Shown here piece by piece: positions 5,300 to 7,544 of a stretch of 7,544 bases of DNA; the first letter of the stretch is position 1; each line of letters begins with the position of its first letter. The notes below the pieces were generated by a model. It made no database searches, was not told the origin of the DNA, and saw nothing but the letters and a program-made list of their open reading frames with translations. Made by a program: the position numbers and the translations under genes. Source of the DNA: Dethiothermospora halolimnae (lineage in GTDB: Bacteria > Bacillota > Clostridia > Tissierellales > VENL01); assembly GCF_037577855.1 (NCBI RefSeq), contig NZ_JBAKFX010000097.1, positions 1-7,544 on the forward strand, written 5' to 3'.

Positions 5300-6625
5300 A
5301 TGAAGAGAAGAATAATCAATAAAAATATTTTAGTAACCATGGGTATATTGTTAATGACAGTTTTAATCAGTTGTTCCAGTAAAGAAGTTAATATAAAAGA
5401 CGATATAAAAAGTCCTAAACAAGAATTGACCATGGCGGTTTGGAGTGGGGATATGGATAAGGGAGATATTGATCTGCCTATAAAAGCCTATACTCAGTTA
5501 TTTGAGAATGAAAATAATGTAAAAGTGACATACGATATTATACATGCAGTCACATATGAAGATTATATAAAGAAACTAAATGCTAAACTATATACAGATA
5601 ATGGACCTACACTAATATATAAATTTCCTAATACATATATTGAAAGGGGAGTAGCAGTAGACCTTAGCGGTAAGTTACTTAATTTAGAAAAGATATATGA
5701 TGGATTGAAAAGAGAAAAAATGTTTTATATTCCCATAGGAATGTCTAAAGATGGGATGATACTTAATAGAGAAGCATTGAAAAGATTAGAAATAGAAAAG
5801 CCTAATTTAAACTGGACAAAGAAAGACTATATTAATATAAAAGAAAAATGGTTAAAAGATAAACCGAGGGAATTTAATCTTGCCGAATATAAAGAGATTG
5901 TAAGATATCCTTTATATGAATTAAATGTAATAGATCAACCTAATAAAGTAATAAATATAAACAATGAGAAAGTTAAAAACTATCTACATAAAGTAAAGGA
6001 AAAAATATTTTCAAGAAATTATATCTTAAATAAAGATTATGATTACTACTATAAAATGATATTTGATAGATATTCAAAAGAAAGAGAAAGCCATATCATG
6101 AATTATATTAATAACCCAGATAAACTTATAAGATTTCTTCAAATACCTAATATTTTAAAGTTAAAAGAAAGTCAAATAGAAAACGATAAATTCTTAATAT
6201 TACCAAGTGTATATGATCATGAAATAAAAAGTTTTGGATTTATAGTAAATAAAAAAGGAAAAAATATAGAATTAGCTTTAAAATACATAAATGGATTATT
6301 GAGCAATGAAAGTCAAAAAAATATTTATTATAGTAACTCTAGTTATTATCCAGTAAATAAAGAAATTGAAAAAGATATAATGAGATGGGATAAAGATAAT
6401 GGAACTGATAAGAGAACTATGGAATTAAGAAATACTGTTTTAAATAGATTGAAAAAAGAAAAGGTAAATTATCTGGGAATGGATAATAAAATCAAAATTA
6501 TGTATGAAAACATAGAAAAGGATTTGTTTCACTTGATATTTACAGATAAAGAGTATAGTGATAAAGAGCTAGAGGGGGAATTGAAAAAATTAGAAGATAA
6601 GTACAGTATTATTTTTAATGAATAG
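5300..6625 (+). CDS. Solute-binding-like lipoprotein SBP3
   Basis: The product is 441 residues from the ATG at 5300, with AAGGGGAG at 5285-5292 seven bases upstream. The lipoprotein signal ends in lipobox LISC with lipidated Cys25. The mature body resembles family 1 extracellular solute-binding proteins: LTMAVW (about 43-48), YTQLFENENNVKVTYDIIHA (64-83), TYEDYIKKLNAKLY (85-98), NGPTLIY (101-107), the hinge-like FYIPIGM (142-148), LNWTKKDY (170-177), and a C-terminal FGFIVNKKGKNIELALKYIN block (from about 312) followed by YYPVNKEIEK. Length and motif order match SBP1 and SBP2. It is probably expressed with P3. No transporter permease or ATPase gene is in the window, so uptake is not implied. 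A role in binding the neighbouring peptide or its target is a guess from the conserved pairing. Confidence 0.88.
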   Translation: MKRRIINKNILVTMGILLMTVLISCSSKEVNIKDDIKSPKQELTMAVWSGDMDKGDIDLPIKAYTQLFENENNVKVTYDIIHAVTYEDYIKKLNAKLYTDNGPTLIYKFPNTYIERGVAVDLSGKLLNLEKIYDGLKREKMFYIPIGMSKDGMILNREALKRLEIEKPNLNWTKKDYINIKEKWLKDKPREFNLAEYKEIVRYPLYELNVIDQPNKVININNEKVKNYLHKVKEKIFSRNYILNKDYDYYYKMIFDRYSKERESHIMNYINNPDKLIRFLQIPNILKLKESQIENDKFLILPSVYDHEIKSFGFIVNKKGKNIELALKYINGLLSNESQKNIYYSNSSYYPVNKEIEKDIMRWDKDNGTDKRTMELRNTVLNRLKKEKVNYLGMDNKIKIMYENIEKDLFHLIFTDKEYSDKELEGELKKLEDKYSIIFNE

Positions 6626-6691
6626 TGTAATAGAGATATAGAAAAGGAACTGTTTTGTGAAAAGAGGGAAATTTACTCTCTTCAGAGTATT

Positions 6692-6864
6692 GACAAAGTA
6701 AACAAAAATGTCCACCAGTCCTCGGATTTGGAAAATATATAGAAACGGTCGGAAATAGAATTTGGGGCTCGCTACGCTCAAATAGTGGAATTTAAACGAT
6801 TTTCTCCCTTATTCTGTATTTTCACAAATCCTGCGGAATGGCTCCCATTTTTGTTTGCTTTGTC
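6692..6864. mobile_element. MITE-like near-palindromic noncoding element
   Basis: A 19-base arm at 6692-6710 (GACAAAGTAAACAAAAATG) is the inverted repeat of 6846-6864 with one mismatch. Further in, GGATTTG-GAAAATA (6724-6737) pairs with TATTTTC-CAAATCC (6816-6830) apart from one bulged base. The roughly 173-base segment is thus a long imperfect palindrome. Its middle is clearly richer in G and C than the surroundings (for example GGGGCTCGCTACGCTCA at 6764-6780). No reading frame in it looks genuine. It could be a miniature inverted-repeat element or another dispersed palindrome. I see no target-site duplication and no second copy in the window. Confidence 0.55.
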
Positions 6865-6887
6865 TAAAGGCACTTGGAAGGCAGACT

Positions 6888-6915
6888 GAGGAGAATTTAT
6901 TCTCCTCTACTTTTT
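6888..6915 (+). terminator. Rho-independent terminator downstream of SBP3
   Basis: GAGGAGAA (6888-6895), loop TTTA, TTCTCCTC (6900-6907), then TAC and TTTTT (6911-6915). The 8-bp stem with a T-run is a good intrinsic terminator. It is the first convincing one after SBP3, about 260 bases past the stop and beyond the palindromic element. A weaker hairpin without a T-run (AAGAGGG / CTCTCTT, 6662-6682) lies closer to the gene. Confidence 0.7.
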
Positions 6916-7016
6916 ATTAAAGAAAAAAACAAAAGAAAATCAAACTGCCAAACATTTAGGGCCTGTATAAATTAAATCCCTTCACTGAAGGAATAGGCGA
7001 GGAAGTATATGCAGTT

Positions 7017-7041
7017 GTTGGGGGATTCGTAATCCCCCAAC
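7017..7041. repeat. Strong 11-bp hairpin without a T-run
   Basis: GTTGGGGGATT (7017-7027) pairs perfectly with AATCCCCCAAC (7031-7041) around a 3-base CGT loop. No T-run follows on either strand, so it is not a standard intrinsic terminator. It is unusually G/C-rich for this window. It may be the edge of a second mobile-element remnant or a structured RNA end. Confidence 0.6.
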
Positions 7042-7104
7042 CCATACCCCAAATATCATACCAAAAAACACAACAAAAGGCATTATTCCATTATATTAAA
7101 ATAA

Positions 7105-7125
7105 ATTACAAAATATTCTTGTAAT
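7105..7125. promoter_or_regulatory. Palindrome overlapping the -35 box (possible operator)
   Basis: ATTACAA (7105-7111), 7 bases, TTGTAAT (7119-7125) is a perfect interrupted palindrome. Its right arm contains the -35 hexamer TTGTAA of the promoter at 7119-7147. The position and symmetry are what a dimeric repressor or activator site would show. The regulator is not in the window. Confidence 0.45.
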
Positions 7126-7147
7126 TCCAATGAAGTTTGTGTATAAT
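7119..7147 (+). promoter_or_regulatory. Sigma-A-type promoter for the 7231 gene
   Basis: TTGTAA (7119-7124, 4 of 6 to TTGACA), a 17-base spacer and a perfect TATAAT (7142-7147). It would start transcription near 7154, giving an untranslated leader of about 75 bases before the ATG at 7231. Confidence 0.6.
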
Positions 7148-7230
7148 TGAATTAACAATATATAACATTAATGCAATGTAAAAACATCAAAAATATGAAA
7201 AAAATATAACTAAAGGGGACAAGCCCGTCA

Positions 7231-7544
7231 ATGATTAATAACAGACTAAAAATTATTGTTATTTTTTTAACTATAACATCTATAATTAGCATTAACTCTA
7301 AAGTTTTTGCTAAAGAAGAGGATAAAATTATCATAAATTATTTTTACATAACTTCTTGTAGTACCTGTGATGAAATAGAAGAATTATTAGAAGAAGTAAG
7401 TGATAAAGAAAATATAGAAATAATAAAAAAGAACATAGGTGTGAAAGAAAATTACAATAAATTTTATGAGTTCCTTGAAAAATATAATGTTCCATCAAAT
7501 GTTAAAGGAATAGTTCCAGCTATATTCACCGAAGATAAGTATTT
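7231..7544 (+). CDS. Secreted thioredoxin-fold protein, N-terminal part (possible CcdA/DsbD fusion)
   Basis: The frame is open from the ATG at 7231 to the window edge, giving 104 whole residues. AAAGGGGA at 7212-7219 is 11 bases upstream, slightly long for a ribosome binding site. Residues 1-27 are a Sec signal peptide or membrane anchor (INNRLK, hydrophobic core, KVFA). Then come a strand (KIIINYFYI), the active site CSTC at Cys43/Cys46, a helix (DEIEELLEEV), a second strand and a cis-Pro loop (GIVPAIF, Pro96). This is a complete small thioredoxin-like domain facing outside the cell. In clostridia such domains are often followed by a CcdA/DsbD membrane domain in one protein. The remnant at 4240-4545 shows that such a domain exists in this locus. 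The fusion is an inference, because the C-terminus is outside the window. The gene has its own promoter and may begin another cassette. Confidence 0.75.
   Translation, partial: MINNRLKIIVIFLTITSIISINSKVFAKEEDKIIINYFYITSCSTCDEIEELLEEVSDKENIEIIKKNIGVKENYNKFYEFLEKYNVPSNVKGIVPAIFTEDKY

Noticed and set aside
2297..6625. ABC importer operon based on the solute-binding proteins
   Set aside because: No permease or ATPase gene lies next to any of the three lipoproteins in the window.
6590..6781. Minus-strand reading frame of 63 codons across the end of SBP3 and the palindromic element
   Set aside because: It has no ribosome binding site, overlaps a real gene end and a noncoding palindrome, and its Phe/Ile-rich content is typical of an antisense AT-rich frame.
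7152..7334. Minus-strand reading frame of 60 codons
   Set aside because: It is antisense to the leader and signal peptide of the 7231 gene, which has much better coding evidence.

Overview
The window is very AT-rich, with heavy ATA/AGA codon use, strong GGAGG-type ribosome binding sites, Gram-positive style signal peptides and class II lipoprotein lipoboxes. It suggests a low-GC Gram-positive anaerobe of the Clostridia/Tissierellia kind. I cannot name the species. All supported genes are on the + strand.

Layout. (1) 1-2134: the end of a thioredoxin-like gene (trx1, cut by the window edge), a small secreted 4-Cys peptide (P1) and a solute-binding-like lipoprotein (SBP1, apparently with an ATT start), closed by a good terminator. 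(2) 2218-3604: its own promoter and a second lipoprotein (SBP2). (3) 3605-3958: a gene-poor stretch ending in a leader sequence shared by the peptide genes. (4) 3959-4896: a second peptide (P2, 6 Cys), a frameshifted remnant of a CcdA/DsbD-type membrane protein, and a thioredoxin-like gene (trx2) whose 5' end runs into that remnant. (5) 4954-6625: a third peptide (P3, 6 Cys) and a third lipoprotein (SBP3). (6) 6626-7230: no gene, but a near-palindromic MITE-like element, a terminator, a strong hairpin, and a promoter overlapped by a palindrome. (7) 7231 to the end: the start of a secreted thioredoxin-fold protein with a CSTC active site, cut by the window edge.

The central observation is a decayed tandem array of one cassette: extracytoplasmic thioredoxin, then a short Cys-rich secreted peptide, then a solute-binding-like lipoprotein. 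A CcdA/DsbD-type membrane electron carrier probably belongs to it, because a remnant precedes trx2. The 7231 gene looks like the N-terminus of such a protein, though this is inferred. All three peptides have a signal peptide, a Trp near the mature N-terminus and a related Cys pattern, and all share the same untranslated leader and ribosome binding site spacing. The thioredoxins would plausibly manage the peptides' disulfides. The lipoproteins, which have no ABC transporter partners here, would plausibly bind or sequester the peptides or their targets. The functions (bacteriocin with immunity lipoprotein, signal with receptor, or redox-active peptide) are hypotheses. What the sequence shows directly is repeated co-occurrence, duplication and partial decay.
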